NCBI RefSeq assembly: GCF_022678645.1
Contig: NZ_JALBWV010000081.1
Location: forward strand, 1 to 34,557
Origin: Saccharopolyspora soli
GTDB taxonomy: Bacteria; Actinomycetota; Actinomycetes; Mycobacteriales; Pseudonocardiaceae
DNA: 34,557 bases
Reading direction: 5' to 3'
The notes beneath the pieces are model-generated. The model did no database searches. It was not told the origin of the DNA and saw only the letters and a program-made list of their open reading frames with translations. Made by a program: the position numbers and the translations under genes. This document shows positions 1 through 7,415 of the stretch, piece after piece. Within the stretch, counting starts at the first letter, position 1, and each line of letters opens with the position of its first letter.

Positions 1-65
1 CCACCCTCACCCTCCCCACCAACGCCATCACCGAACTCGACACCATCGCCACCACCCACCCCTAA
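1..65 (+). CDS. C-terminal tail of an unidentified protein (partial)
   Basis: The window opens inside a plus-strand reading frame that runs to a TAA at 63-65 and encodes about 20 residues ending in a Thr-rich stretch (...TTHP). The frame is GC-rich in third positions, which supports coding. Too little is present to name a family. It could equally be the end of a transposase or a metabolic gene. Confidence 0.3.
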   Translation, partial: TLTLPTNAITELDTIATTHP

Positions 66-299
66 CCACCCGGCCACGGTCGGCTCCATCTCGCCGAAGT
101 GCTGGAAGTGGCGGCCAAGCTGGACCTCCCGCTCCAGCCGCTGATCGACATGGACGTCTTCAGCGCCGCGGTCAAGGGACTCGACGATCAGGCACGCGAC
201 GTCGTCGACCAAGCAGTCACCGCAACCAACCACTTTCCGGAATTCACCGCGACCAACGAGGCCGACACCGCGCCTGCCCCCAGATCCAGGAGTTGCTGG
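66..299 (+). pseudogene. possible decayed C-terminal fragment of an NAD(P)-dependent dehydrogenase
   Basis: The frame of the downstream 2Fe-2S gene stays open back to the stop at 63-65. Its translation here (LAEVLEVAAKLDLPL..., then ...GLDDQARDVVDQAV) does not belong to the ferredoxin-like family. It is reminiscent of the helical C-terminal segment of beta-hydroxyacid/6-phosphogluconate-type dehydrogenases, where a '...DLPL...' turn is followed by a conserved Asp-rich helix. It has no start or Rossmann fold of its own and would give the next gene a non-homologous extension, so I read it as a remnant. It may also simply be upstream non-coding DNA that happens to be open. Confidence 0.22.
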
Positions 300-806
300 A
301 TGGACAAGGACATCACTCTGCACGTCGACGGCCAGCGCACGCCGATGACCGTCGACACCAGGACGACAATTTTGGACGCGCTGCGAGACAGGCTGTCGAA
401 CACGTCGCCGAAGAAGGGGTGCGACCACGGCCAATGCGGTGCCTGCACCGTGCTCGTCAACGGTCGGCGCGTGGTGAGCTGCCTAATGCTGGCGGTCGCG
501 AACGATGGCGCGGAGATCGTGACCGCAGCTGGCCTGGCGCCGGGCGGGGACCTGCACCCCGTCCAGCAGGCGTTCATCGACCAGGACGCGTTCCAGTGCG
601 GTTACTGCACACCGGGGCAGATCTGTTCCGCCGTCGGGGCGCTGCGTGAACTCGACGCCGGGCAGCCCAGCCACGTCACGGAGAACCTCAACACCAAGCC
701 GAAACTGACCGACGAGGAAATCCGCGAGCGGATGAGCGGAAACCTGTGCCGGTGCGGCGCCTACACGCACATCGTCACCGCCGTGCGACAGGGAGCGCAG
801 CAGTGA
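300..806 (+). CDS. 2Fe-2S subunit of a xanthine dehydrogenase-family molybdenum hydroxylase (PaoA/YagT-like)
   Basis: Small electron-transfer subunit of a three-part molybdenum hydroxylase, about 168 aa. It carries electrons between the Mo subunit and the FAD subunit through two [2Fe-2S] clusters. The N-terminal plant-type ferredoxin domain has the GCDHGQCGACTV motif plus a later Cys (VVSC). The C-terminal helical domain has FQCGYCTPGQ and GNLCRCGAY. An open frame reaches further upstream, but ATG at 300 is preceded by AGGAG and begins exactly where family homology begins (DITLHVDGQ), so it is the chosen start. It overlaps the next gene by GTGA, indicating translational coupling. Unlike E. 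coli PaoA, this subunit has no Tat signal. The substrate is probably an aldehyde or N-heterocycle; which one is not readable from sequence. Confidence 0.92.
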   Translation: MDKDITLHVDGQRTPMTVDTRTTILDALRDRLSNTSPKKGCDHGQCGACTVLVNGRRVVSCLMLAVANDGAEIVTAAGLAPGGDLHPVQQAFIDQDAFQCGYCTPGQICSAVGALRELDAGQPSHVTENLNTKPKLTDEEIRERMSGNLCRCGAYTHIVTAVRQGAQQ

Positions 807-1792
807 AACCCTTCGACTACCAGCCCGCCCAGGACATCCGGTCGGCCGTGGCGACGGTAGCGGCCCGGCCCGAAGCCCAGTTCCTCGCGGGCGGCACCAA
901 CCTCCTCGACCACATGAAGCTCGGCGTCGCGGAACCAGAACTCCTGGTGGATGTGACGGCGCTGAAACTGGACGGGATCGAGCAGACGCAGGACGGGACA
1001 GTGCGTATCGGCGCCGGGGTGCGCAACAGCGAGCTGGCCGCGCACCCGATGATCCGGAGCCGTTATCCAGGGCTCACCCGCGCGCTTCTCTCCGGGGCGT
1101 CCGGGCAGTTGCGCAACTTGGCGACCACCGGTGGCAATCTCCTGCAGCGCACGCGCTGTCCCTATTTCGAGGACGTGAGCAAGCCGTGCAACAAGCGCCG
1201 CCCGGGAAGCGGGTGCGCGGCCATCGGCGGCTACAACCGGTACCACGCGATCCTCGGCGCCAGCCCGGAGTGCATCGCGGTGCACCCCTCGGACATGGCC
1301 GTAGCGCTCGCCGCGTTCGACGCCGAGTTGGTCGTCCAGGGAGTCCGGGGTGAGCGCCGGATCGCCGTCAACGACCTGTATCGGCCGCCGAGCGAAGGTC
1401 CTGACCGCGACACCCAGCTGGCACACGGGGAGCTGATCACGGCGGTCGAGCTCCCGCCGCTGCCCCTCGCGGGTCACTCCACTTACCGCAAGGTCCGCGA
1501 TCGCGCCTCCTACGCGTTCGCCCTGGTGTCCGTCGCGGCAGCGCTGCGGGTCGAGCGGGGCGAGATCGCGGAGGTGCGGATCGCACTCGGCGGCGTGGCG
1601 CCCAAGCCCTGGCGGGCCCGGAAAGCGGAGCAGGTCCTGATCGGCCAGCCCGCCCGCGACGAAAGTTACCACCGTGCGGCCGACGCCGAACTGGCCGACG
1701 CCCGCACCTCCGAGGGCAGCGAGTACAAGGTGCCCCTGGTGACGAACACCCTTGCCGCTGTGTTGCGCGAACTGGCACAAGGCCAGTCCTAG
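803..1792 (+). CDS. FAD-binding subunit with 4Fe-4S insertion (PaoB/YagS-like)
   Basis: Medium subunit of the molybdenum hydroxylase, about 329 aa. The N-terminal FAD domain (PCMH type) shows FLAGGTNLLDHMK and the TTGGNLLQRTRC segment. Between residues roughly 110 and 160 lie the extra cysteines (RTRCPYF, KPCNKRRPGSGCAA, SPECIAVHPSD) that ligate a [4Fe-4S] cluster in E. coli PaoB and are absent from ordinary xanthine dehydrogenase medium subunits. This places the complex in the PaoABC branch. The C-terminal CO-dehydrogenase flavoprotein domain follows (HSTYRKVRDRASYAFALVS). Start GTG at 803 overlaps the preceding stop; an upstream in-frame start at 746 lies inside that gene and is rejected. 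The gene stops at 1792, exactly at the edge of a short inverted-repeat element. Confidence 0.92.
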   Translation: MKPFDYQPAQDIRSAVATVAARPEAQFLAGGTNLLDHMKLGVAEPELLVDVTALKLDGIEQTQDGTVRIGAGVRNSELAAHPMIRSRYPGLTRALLSGASGQLRNLATTGGNLLQRTRCPYFEDVSKPCNKRRPGSGCAAIGGYNRYHAILGASPECIAVHPSDMAVALAAFDAELVVQGVRGERRIAVNDLYRPPSEGPDRDTQLAHGELITAVELPPLPLAGHSTYRKVRDRASYAFALVSVAAALRVERGEIAEVRIALGGVAPKPWRARKAEQVLIGQPARDESYHRAADAELADARTSEGSEYKVPLVTNTLAAVLRELAQGQS

Positions 1793-1887
1793 CGCGTGTC
1801 TTTGATCTTGTTTTTGAAGCGGCGAAGCCGCTCAGCCCACCCTCGCAACCCGCACCGCCACGCAAAACGAGTTCGAAGACAGGCTCT
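1791..1887. mobile_element. MITE-like 97-bp element with imperfect terminal inverted repeats
   Basis: The spacer between the FAD and Mo subunit genes is bounded by imperfect 16-nt inverted repeats: AGCGCGTGTCTTTGAT at 1791-1806 and TTCGAAGACAGGCTCT at 1872-1887, matching at 12 of 16 positions when one is reverse-complemented, including a central TGTCTT block. Between them is a perfect 6-bp stem with a GAA loop (AGCGGCGAAGCCGCT, 1818-1832). There is no ORF with family resemblance inside. The size, end structure and lack of coding fit a non-autonomous transposable element or a dispersed genomic repeat. No clear target-site duplication is visible. Because it sits directly after the stop codon and just before the next ribosome binding site, it may weaken or terminate readthrough. 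Confidence 0.5.
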
Positions 1888-1902
1888 TAAGGAGTGCTCA
1901 GC

Positions 1903-4083
1903 ATGAAACGTAGGACCTTCATCAAGGCCGCGGCCGTGACAGCGGTGCTGCCGGGCGTCGAGGGGCGGCTCCCCGCGACGGCTGCGCCCGCGAACCCGAT
2001 CCCACCCGGCGTCGTCGGGCAGCCGCTGCCGCGGGTTGACGGTCCCGCGAAGGTCAGGGGCCTGGCCCGGTACGCCTACGAGCAGCCGGTCCACGAGCCC
2101 CTGTACCTCTATCCGGTCACCTCGACGACCACCCGCGGCAAGGTCACCGCTATCGACACGTCCAGGGCTCGCGCCGTGCATCGCAGTGTCCAGGTCATCA
2201 CGCACGAGACGGCGGCGCGACTGCCCCAGGCGGCAGGGCCGGATCTGCTGATCCTGCAGGACCCCGCCATCGCGTACCACGGCCAGTTCCTCGCCGCTGT
2301 CGTCGCGGACACGCCCGAGATCGCCAAGCAGGCGGCCGACCTCGTCACCGTCACCTGCGAAACCGCCGACCACGACACCGAGTTGCGCCCGGATCACCCC
2401 GCGCGGTACAAACCCGGCCCACTCAACGGCGGGTATCCGCCCGACAGCGCTGAAGGCGACGTGGAGACCGCGCTGCGCACGGCGGCGGTCACGCTCGACC
2501 AGACCTACAGCGCGCCGGGCTACCACCACGTGCCGATGGAAGCCGCTACCACGACGGCGATCTGGACGACCGCCGGTGGGGTCGACCACCTGACGCTCTA
2601 CGACTCGAACCAGGGCGCGGCGTTCCTGCGCAGCATGCTCGCGCCAGCGCTGGGACTCGCTCCGGACCAAGTGGACGTGATTTCGCCGTTCGTGGGTGGC
2701 GCGTTCGGCGCCAAGACCCTGCCACGGCCGCACCACATCCTCGCGAGCCTGGCCGCGAAAGCGGCCCCGGGACGGCCGGTGAAACTCGCCCTGGCACGCC
2801 GCCACACGTTCGCCGGGACCGGTTACCGGGCTCCGGCGTTCCAGCGGGTGCGCCTCGGAGCGAGGCACGACGGCGTGCTGACGGCCATCAGCCACGACGT
2901 CGTGCAGCAGACCTCGCGATACTCGGACTTCGGCGAGCAGACCGCGGTGCAGACCCGGATGCTCTACGCCGGGGCGAACCGGTCCACCACGCATCGCCTC
3001 GTCCCGCTGGACGTCTCCATGCCGAGCGTGATGCGCGCTCCGGGCGAAGGACCCGGTTCCTTCGCCTTCGAGTCCGCAATGGACGAACTCGCTGAGAAAA
3101 TCGGCATCGACCCCATCGAGTTGCGCGTGCGCAACGAACCGAAGGTCGATCCCGAGAGTGGTCGCCCCTTCTCCAGCCGCCTCCTGGTTCCCGCCCTGCG
3201 GGAGGGAGCTCGCCGCTTCGGCTGGGCCTCGCGCAACCCCGAGCCGCGCGCCCGGCTGAAGGATGGCTGGTGGCACGGCACCGGCGTCGCGGCGGCCAGC
3301 TACCCGCGGCCACCGTTCCCCCAGTCCAGCGCTTCGGTCCGAGCGCTGGGGGAGGGGCGATACGAGGTGGGCGTCTCGGCCGCGGACATCGGCACCGGTG
3401 CCTGGACCATCCTCGCCCAGGTCGCCGCCGACGCGCTCCAGGTTCGCGTGGCCGACGTCAACCTGCAGATCGGCAGCTCGGCTCAGCCATTCGCGATGCC
3501 AGCGGCTGGCTCCGGCGGGACGATGTTCTGGAGCGACGCCATCATCGGCGCAGTGGAGGAATTCCGGAAACAACACGGCCGGACACCGCCGACCGGTGCC
3601 ACGACCACAGCCACCCCCGCGAAGGACCCGGAGCAGGACCGCTATTCCATGCACGCGTTCGGCGCGCAGTTCGCCGAGGTTCGCATCAACGCGGACACCG
3701 GCGAAATCCGGGTGTCCCGCATGCTAGGTGTGTTCGACGTCGGGCGGATCATCAACCCGCGCACCGCGCGTTCCCAGCTCATCGGGGGCATGACCATGGG
3801 ACTGTCCATGGCTCTGCACGAGGAGAGCGTGATGGACAACCGGTATGGGCATGTGATGACGCAGGACCTCGCCTCGTACCACTTCGCGGCGAACGCCGAC
3901 GTGGAGCACATCGAAGCGGCCTGGCTCGGGGAGCCGGACACCCACCAGAACCGCCTCGGAGCCAAGGGACTCGGCGAGATCGGCCTCGTCGGCGCGGCCG
4001 CGGCGATCGCCAACGCAGCCTGGCACGCGACGGGCATCCGGGTGCGCGCATTGCCGCTCACGTTGGACAAATTCCTTCCGTAA
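1903..4083 (+). CDS. molybdopterin-binding catalytic subunit, Tat-targeted (PaoC/YagR-like)
   Basis: Large catalytic subunit of the molybdenum hydroxylase, about 726 aa. ATG at 1903 follows TAAGGAG (1888-1894) at good spacing; a GTG nine bases upstream is possible but worse. The N-terminus begins MKRRTFIKAAA, a twin-arginine signal followed by a hydrophobic stretch, so export of the folded complex by Tat is likely. This resembles IorB-type subunits rather than E. coli PaoC. The hammerhead domain begins GQPLPRVDGPAKVRG. Mo-domain motifs include PFVGGAFGAKT, a VMRAPGEGPG segment, and near the C-terminus GAKGLGEIGL, which contains the conserved catalytic Glu. No XdhC/PaoD-type insertion chaperone follows, as it often does in these operons. 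Confidence 0.9.
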   Translation: MKRRTFIKAAAVTAVLPGVEGRLPATAAPANPIPPGVVGQPLPRVDGPAKVRGLARYAYEQPVHEPLYLYPVTSTTTRGKVTAIDTSRARAVHRSVQVITHETAARLPQAAGPDLLILQDPAIAYHGQFLAAVVADTPEIAKQAADLVTVTCETADHDTELRPDHPARYKPGPLNGGYPPDSAEGDVETALRTAAVTLDQTYSAPGYHHVPMEAATTTAIWTTAGGVDHLTLYDSNQGAAFLRSMLAPALGLAPDQVDVISPFVGGAFGAKTLPRPHHILASLAAKAAPGRPVKLALARRHTFAGTGYRAPAFQRVRLGARHDGVLTAISHDVVQQTSRYSDFGEQTAVQTRMLYAGANRSTTHRLVPLDVSMPSVMRAPGEGPGSFAFESAMDELAEKIGIDPIELRVRNEPKVDPESGRPFSSRLLVPALREGARRFGWASRNPEPRARLKDGWWHGTGVAAASYPRPPFPQSSASVRALGEGRYEVGVSAADIGTGAWTILAQVAADALQVRVADVNLQIGSSAQPFAMPAAGSGGTMFWSDAIIGAVEEFRKQHGRTPPTGATTTATPAKDPEQDRYSMHAFGAQFAEVRINADTGEIRVSRMLGVFDVGRIINPRTARSQLIGGMTMGLSMALHEESVMDNRYGHVMTQDLASYHFAANADVEHIEAAWLGEPDTHQNRLGAKGLGEIGLVGAAAAIANAAWHATGIRVRALPLTLDKFLP

Positions 4084-4131
4084 CGGCTTCACCGCCAGGG
4101 ACCGTGGGGTAACCGAGCTCAAGGAAGGCAA

Positions 4132-4153
4132 GCCAGCTGGGGGCACCCCAGGC
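4132..4153. terminator. hairpin in convergent gap
   Basis: CTGGGG at 4137-4142 and CCCCAG at 4146-4151 form a perfect 6-bp stem with a GCA loop, slightly extendable. It lies in the 77-bp gap between the converging molybdenum-hydroxylase and acetyltransferase genes. No U-tract is present, which is common in high-GC actinomycetes. Role as a bidirectional terminator is inferred. Confidence 0.4.
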
Positions 4154-4160
4154 AGGTGTG

Positions 4161-4664
4161 CTACCGAGTAGTGGCGAGGGCGGTGACGTAGATCGCCGCG
4201 GGATTGCCCGGTGGCCAGGTCGGCAGGGGATCGATCGTGTCGATCTGAACGAATCCGCGTCGTTCCCAGAACGCTCGCGTGGCGAGGTAGGGCTCGTACC
4301 CGGCACTCGCGTCCAGCGTCTTGACCTCCACCACCTGAACTCCGCTCTCGGCCAGGTCGCGCAACACGCGGTCCACCAACTGCGTACCCACGCCACCACC
4401 ACGCAGCGGCGCGGCGACGGCCATCCACAGAATCGCCGCGGCACGTGCCGACCGACGGTCCACAACCGCGAACCCGGCAAGGCCGCCATCGTTCACGGCA
4501 ACCCACGCCGGGTGCACCTTCAGATCAGCGGCAACCTTCCCGGCGACATCGTCGGTGAAGAACTCCGGCAGTCCCCGCACGATCGCAACGCAACCACCAG
4601 CGTCGGCGGGCACGGCCCTGCGGACAGCAAGCACCTCACGATGATCGCAGCCGCTGACACGCAT
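4161..4664 (-). CDS. GNAT family N-acetyltransferase
   Basis: A protein of about 167 aa with the GNAT fold, which transfers an acetyl group from acetyl-CoA to an amine. Motif A reads ILWMAVAAPLRGGGVGTQLVD, containing the acetyl-CoA pyrophosphate-binding R/Q-x-x-G-x-G/A loop. Motif B near the C-terminus is FWERRGFVQID. The N-terminal part (VRRAVPADAGGCVAIV) is the usual first strand and helix. The start at 4664 puts this first strand near the N-terminus; a longer open frame to 4985 has no GNAT homology and overlaps another likely small gene. A GTG immediately upstream (4667) is an alternative. Substrate is unknown. It converges on the molybdenum-hydroxylase operon. Confidence 0.8.
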   Translation of the reverse strand: MRVSGCDHREVLAVRRAVPADAGGCVAIVRGLPEFFTDDVAGKVAADLKVHPAWVAVNDGGLAGFAVVDRRSARAAAILWMAVAAPLRGGGVGTQLVDRVLRDLAESGVQVVEVKTLDASAGYEPYLATRAFWERRGFVQIDTIDPLPTWPPGNPAAIYVTALATTR

Positions 4665-4804
4665 CACCAAGCTATTTGGCCCGCTGGCTGGTCGCGTGCA
4701 GTTCCGTATAGGGCCGTCAAGTCTATTGTCAATCGGTGTTTTCACCTTTGATTCAGGCTTTTCGCGGTGTACTCGTTCCCGATCTTCGGGCGAGTGGCTG
4801 GGGC

Positions 4805-4954
4805 TCACTGGTGGGCGCGGTGGCTGGCGATTTCCCAGGTGGTGGCTCGGATGTAGGCGATGGTTGTGCCTGCGTCTCCGCTGCTTTTGTCGGTGTGGCT
4901 CGGGTATTCGGGCAATTCGGGTGGGAAAAAAGTGATCTGGCGAGAAGTGGTCAT
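4805..4954 (-). CDS. small hypothetical protein, 49 aa
   Basis: ATG at 4954 (minus strand) is preceded by GGAG at six-base spacing and opens a 49-codon frame ending in TGA. The translation is protein-like and balanced in composition, starting MTTSRQITFFPPELPEYPSH and ending ATTWEIASHRAHQ, unlike the Arg/Pro-rich shadows typical of this GC content. I recognise no family. It is divergent from the sulfur-activation block, whose first start is 35-68 bases away, so a shared promoter region is possible. It lies 140 bases upstream of the acetyltransferase on the same strand. No signal peptide or membrane segment is visible. Confidence 0.5.
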   Translation of the reverse strand: MTTSRQITFFPPELPEYPSHTDKSSGDAGTTIAYIRATTWEIASHRAHQ

Positions 4955-5021
4955 CGGGTTCTCCGGGGAGGCTGCGGTCGGTCACCGTATGGATCCGGTC
5001 GTCCCACGAGACGAGGTGCCT

Positions 5022-6530
5022 GTGAGCGCGAACCGAACGGAGTCCGAGTGTCCGGGTTCAGGTAGTACCACTCCGGCAAGCGCCGATCCGCAGCGCCGCG
5101 CCGCCTGGGTCCCCGAACCCGCTGTACTGTCCGATGTGGAACTTCTGCTGGATGGCGCTTTCCCACCGCTGCGGGGATTCCTCGCCGCCGCCGAGGTCGA
5201 GTCGGTGCGCAGTCGGCAGCGGCTGCGCGGGGACGTGCCCTGGCCGGAGCCGATCACGCTGCCGGTGCCCGACGAGATCGCCGCGGCCGACGAGATCGAG
5301 CTGCGCGACGTCGAAGGCGCCCCGGTCGCGTTGATCCGCAACGAGACTCCCTGGCGCGACGAGACCGGCGCGCACGCCGCTGGCCCGGTCCAGGCGGCCG
5401 GGGAACCCACCGGCGCACTGCGTCGGATGCGCCCGCCCGCCGCGGACGTTCGCGCGAAACTGCCTGCTGGCCCGGTGCTCGGGGTGCTGCCGGAGGAACC
5501 GCTGCACCACCGCGAGCTCGCCCAGGTCCGCGAGCTGGCCGCCGAGCACCACGCGCATGTGCTGGTGCTGCCGCGGATGAGCGGTCCTCGCCCGGAACTG
5601 CTCGTGCAGGCTGTGCTGGCCGCCAAACCGGAACTGCCGGACAGCACGACGATCGTGCCGGTGCCACTGGTTCGCCGCGCCGACCCGAAGCGCGACGCGC
5701 TGCTGACCGCGCACGTCGCAGCCGCCTACGGCGCCACCCACCTGATCTCGGAGTGCCCGCTGGAGCAATCCCCGATCGAGGTGCTGGAGCCGCCGGAAGT
5801 GGTGCGCGACCAGTCCGACCGCTGGCGCCCGGCCGCGCAGGTCGCCCCGGCCGAGCGTCGCCCCGGCCTCAGCGCCGAGCGGCTGCGCGAACTGCTCGAC
5901 GGCGGCGAGGACCTGCCCGGTTGGTTCACCTCCGCTGCGATCGCCGAGCAGCAGCGCAAACTGCACCCTCCGCTGGACAGGCGCGGGTTCACCGTGCTGT
6001 TCACCGGGTTGTCCGGGGCGGGCAAGTCCACATTGGCCCGCGCGCTGCGCGACGAGCTCGCCCAGCACGACCACCGGGCGGTGACGTTGCTGGACGGCGA
6101 CGTGGTGCGCCGCACTCTGTGCGAAGGGCTGGGCTTCTCGGCCGAGGACCGCAGCCGCAACGTGCGTCGCATCGGCTTCGTGGCCGCGGAGGTCACCCGG
6201 CACGGCGGCACGGCGATCTGCGCACCCATCGCCCCCTACCGCGCCGACCGCGACGCGGTGCGCCGGACGGTGCAGGAGGTGGGCGGCTTCGTGCTGGTCT
6301 ACGTAGCCACGCCGCTGACCGAGTGCGAGCGGCGCGACCGAAAGGGCCTGTACCGCAAGGCCCGCACCGGTTCGCTGCCGGAGTTCACCGGCATCTCCGC
6401 GCCGTACGAGGTCCCGGAAAACGCGGACCTGGTCCTGGACACCTCCAAGCTGTCCCAGGACGCGGCGGTCGGACGGGTCGTGACGTTGTTGCGGGAGCGG
6501 GGCTGGGTGCGTTCGTGGACTACGGAGTAG
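5022..6530 (+). CDS. cysC: degenerate ATP-sulfurylase domain fused to APS kinase (CysC)
   Basis: About 502 aa. The C-terminal ~190 residues are a complete APS kinase that phosphorylates adenosine 5'-phosphosulfate to PAPS: P-loop GLSGAGKS near residue 329, then DGDVVRRTL, FSAEDRSRNVRRIGFVA, APIAPYRADR and GLYRKARTG. The N-terminal ~300 residues follow ATP sulfurylase architecture (DVELLLDGAFPPLRGFL as in the PUA-like domain), but the catalytic QxRNPxHxxH-type motif is replaced by GVLPEEPLHHRELAQV, so adenylylation activity is doubtful. CysD/CysN downstream can supply APS instead. GTG at 5022 after GAGG is my chosen start; ATG at 4989 is an alternative. The stop overlaps the following permease start. 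Confidence 0.85.
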   Translation: MSANRTESECPGSGSTTPASADPQRRAAWVPEPAVLSDVELLLDGAFPPLRGFLAAAEVESVRSRQRLRGDVPWPEPITLPVPDEIAAADEIELRDVEGAPVALIRNETPWRDETGAHAAGPVQAAGEPTGALRRMRPPAADVRAKLPAGPVLGVLPEEPLHHRELAQVRELAAEHHAHVLVLPRMSGPRPELLVQAVLAAKPELPDSTTIVPVPLVRRADPKRDALLTAHVAAAYGATHLISECPLEQSPIEVLEPPEVVRDQSDRWRPAAQVAPAERRPGLSAERLRELLDGGEDLPGWFTSAAIAEQQRKLHPPLDRRGFTVLFTGLSGAGKSTLARALRDELAQHDHRAVTLLDGDVVRRTLCEGLGFSAEDRSRNVRRIGFVAAEVTRHGGTAICAPIAPYRADRDAVRRTVQEVGGFVLVYVATPLTECERRDRKGLYRKARTGSLPEFTGISAPYEVPENADLVLDTSKLSQDAAVGRVVTLLRERGWVRSWTTE

Positions 6531-7399
6531 CGGCGACAGGGCTGTTCACCGGACTGCTGGTGGGCATGACCGGCATGGGTGGCGGGGCGCTGACGATGCC
6601 CCTGCTGACGCTGGTGTTCGGCGTGCCGCCGCTGGCGGCGGTGTCCTCGGACCTGGTGGCAGGGGCGGTGATGAAGCCGCTCGGCGCGGCGGTGCACCTG
6701 CGCCGGGGCACGGTGCGGCCGAGGTTGGTCGGCTGGTTGTGCCTGGGTTCGTTGCCGTGCGCGGCGGTCGGCTCGCTGTTGGCTGGGGCGCTGGGCCAGG
6801 GCGCGGAGTCGGTGCTCAAGGAGGTTGCTGGCGGAGCGGTGCTGCTGGCCGCGGGCACGCTGTTCCTGCGGATGGTGCTGGCCCGGCGCCGCGCCACTGT
6901 TCCGTTCACATCGGACGAAACTGTGGTGCGACCGCTGCCGACGGTGTTGCTGGGCGGGGTGGCCGGGCTGGTGGTGGGCACCACCTCGGTCGGCTCCGGC
7001 TCGATCATCATCGTGGTCCTGCTGCTGCTCAACCGCGGGCTGAGCTCGGCGCAGCTGGTCGGCACCGACCTCGTGCAGGCGGTGCCGCTGGTGCTGGTCT
7101 CCGCGATCGGGCACCTGTTCGCCGGGGATGTCCACTTCGGACTCGTTGGCTCATTGCTGATCGGTTCGCTGCCAGGGGTGCTGGTGGGCGCGCTGATCTC
7201 GGCGCGGGTGCCGGACCGCCCGGTTCGCGTGCTGGTGGGCGGAATGCTGGTGACCACCGGGCTGGTGATGGTCGGCGCGGACATCGTGCTCGGCGCGTCG
7301 GCCGGGCTGCTGGTCGTGCTGCTCGGCGCGGTGCTTCCGCTGCTGCGCAGCGCGAGGACATCGCGGCAGATGCCCGCCGCGGACGCACGAGTTGAGTAG
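6515..7399 (+). CDS. TauE/SafE family sulfite/sulfonate-type permease
   Basis: About 294 aa, almost entirely hydrophobic, with about eight predicted membrane spans. The two family repeats are evident: N-terminal GLLVGMTGMGGGALTMPLL and, in the second half, GGVAGLVVGTTSVGSGSIII, each a Gly-rich re-entrant motif. TauE/SafE proteins move small sulfur oxyanions or sulfonates across the membrane. GTG at 6515 overlaps the end of the cysC fusion gene by 16 bases and gives an N-terminus directly before the first span; the upstream open frame is a shadow of cysC. Its place between cysC and cysQ suggests sulfate uptake or export of excess sulfite/sulfonate, though direction cannot be read from sequence. 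Confidence 0.85.
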   Translation: MDYGVAATGLFTGLLVGMTGMGGGALTMPLLTLVFGVPPLAAVSSDLVAGAVMKPLGAAVHLRRGTVRPRLVGWLCLGSLPCAAVGSLLAGALGQGAESVLKEVAGGAVLLAAGTLFLRMVLARRRATVPFTSDETVVRPLPTVLLGGVAGLVVGTTSVGSGSIIIVVLLLLNRGLSSAQLVGTDLVQAVPLVLVSAIGHLFAGDVHFGLVGSLLIGSLPGVLVGALISARVPDRPVRVLVGGMLVTTGLVMVGADIVLGASAGLLVVLLGAVLPLLRSARTSRQMPAADARVE

Positions 7400-7415
7400 T
7401 GACAGGAGGTGTTCG

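Noticed and set aside
1789..3654. 621-codon minus-strand open frame across the Mo subunit gene
   Set aside because: It is the antisense shadow of a clearly homologous gene; composition is Arg/Gly/His-rich and shows no family motif.
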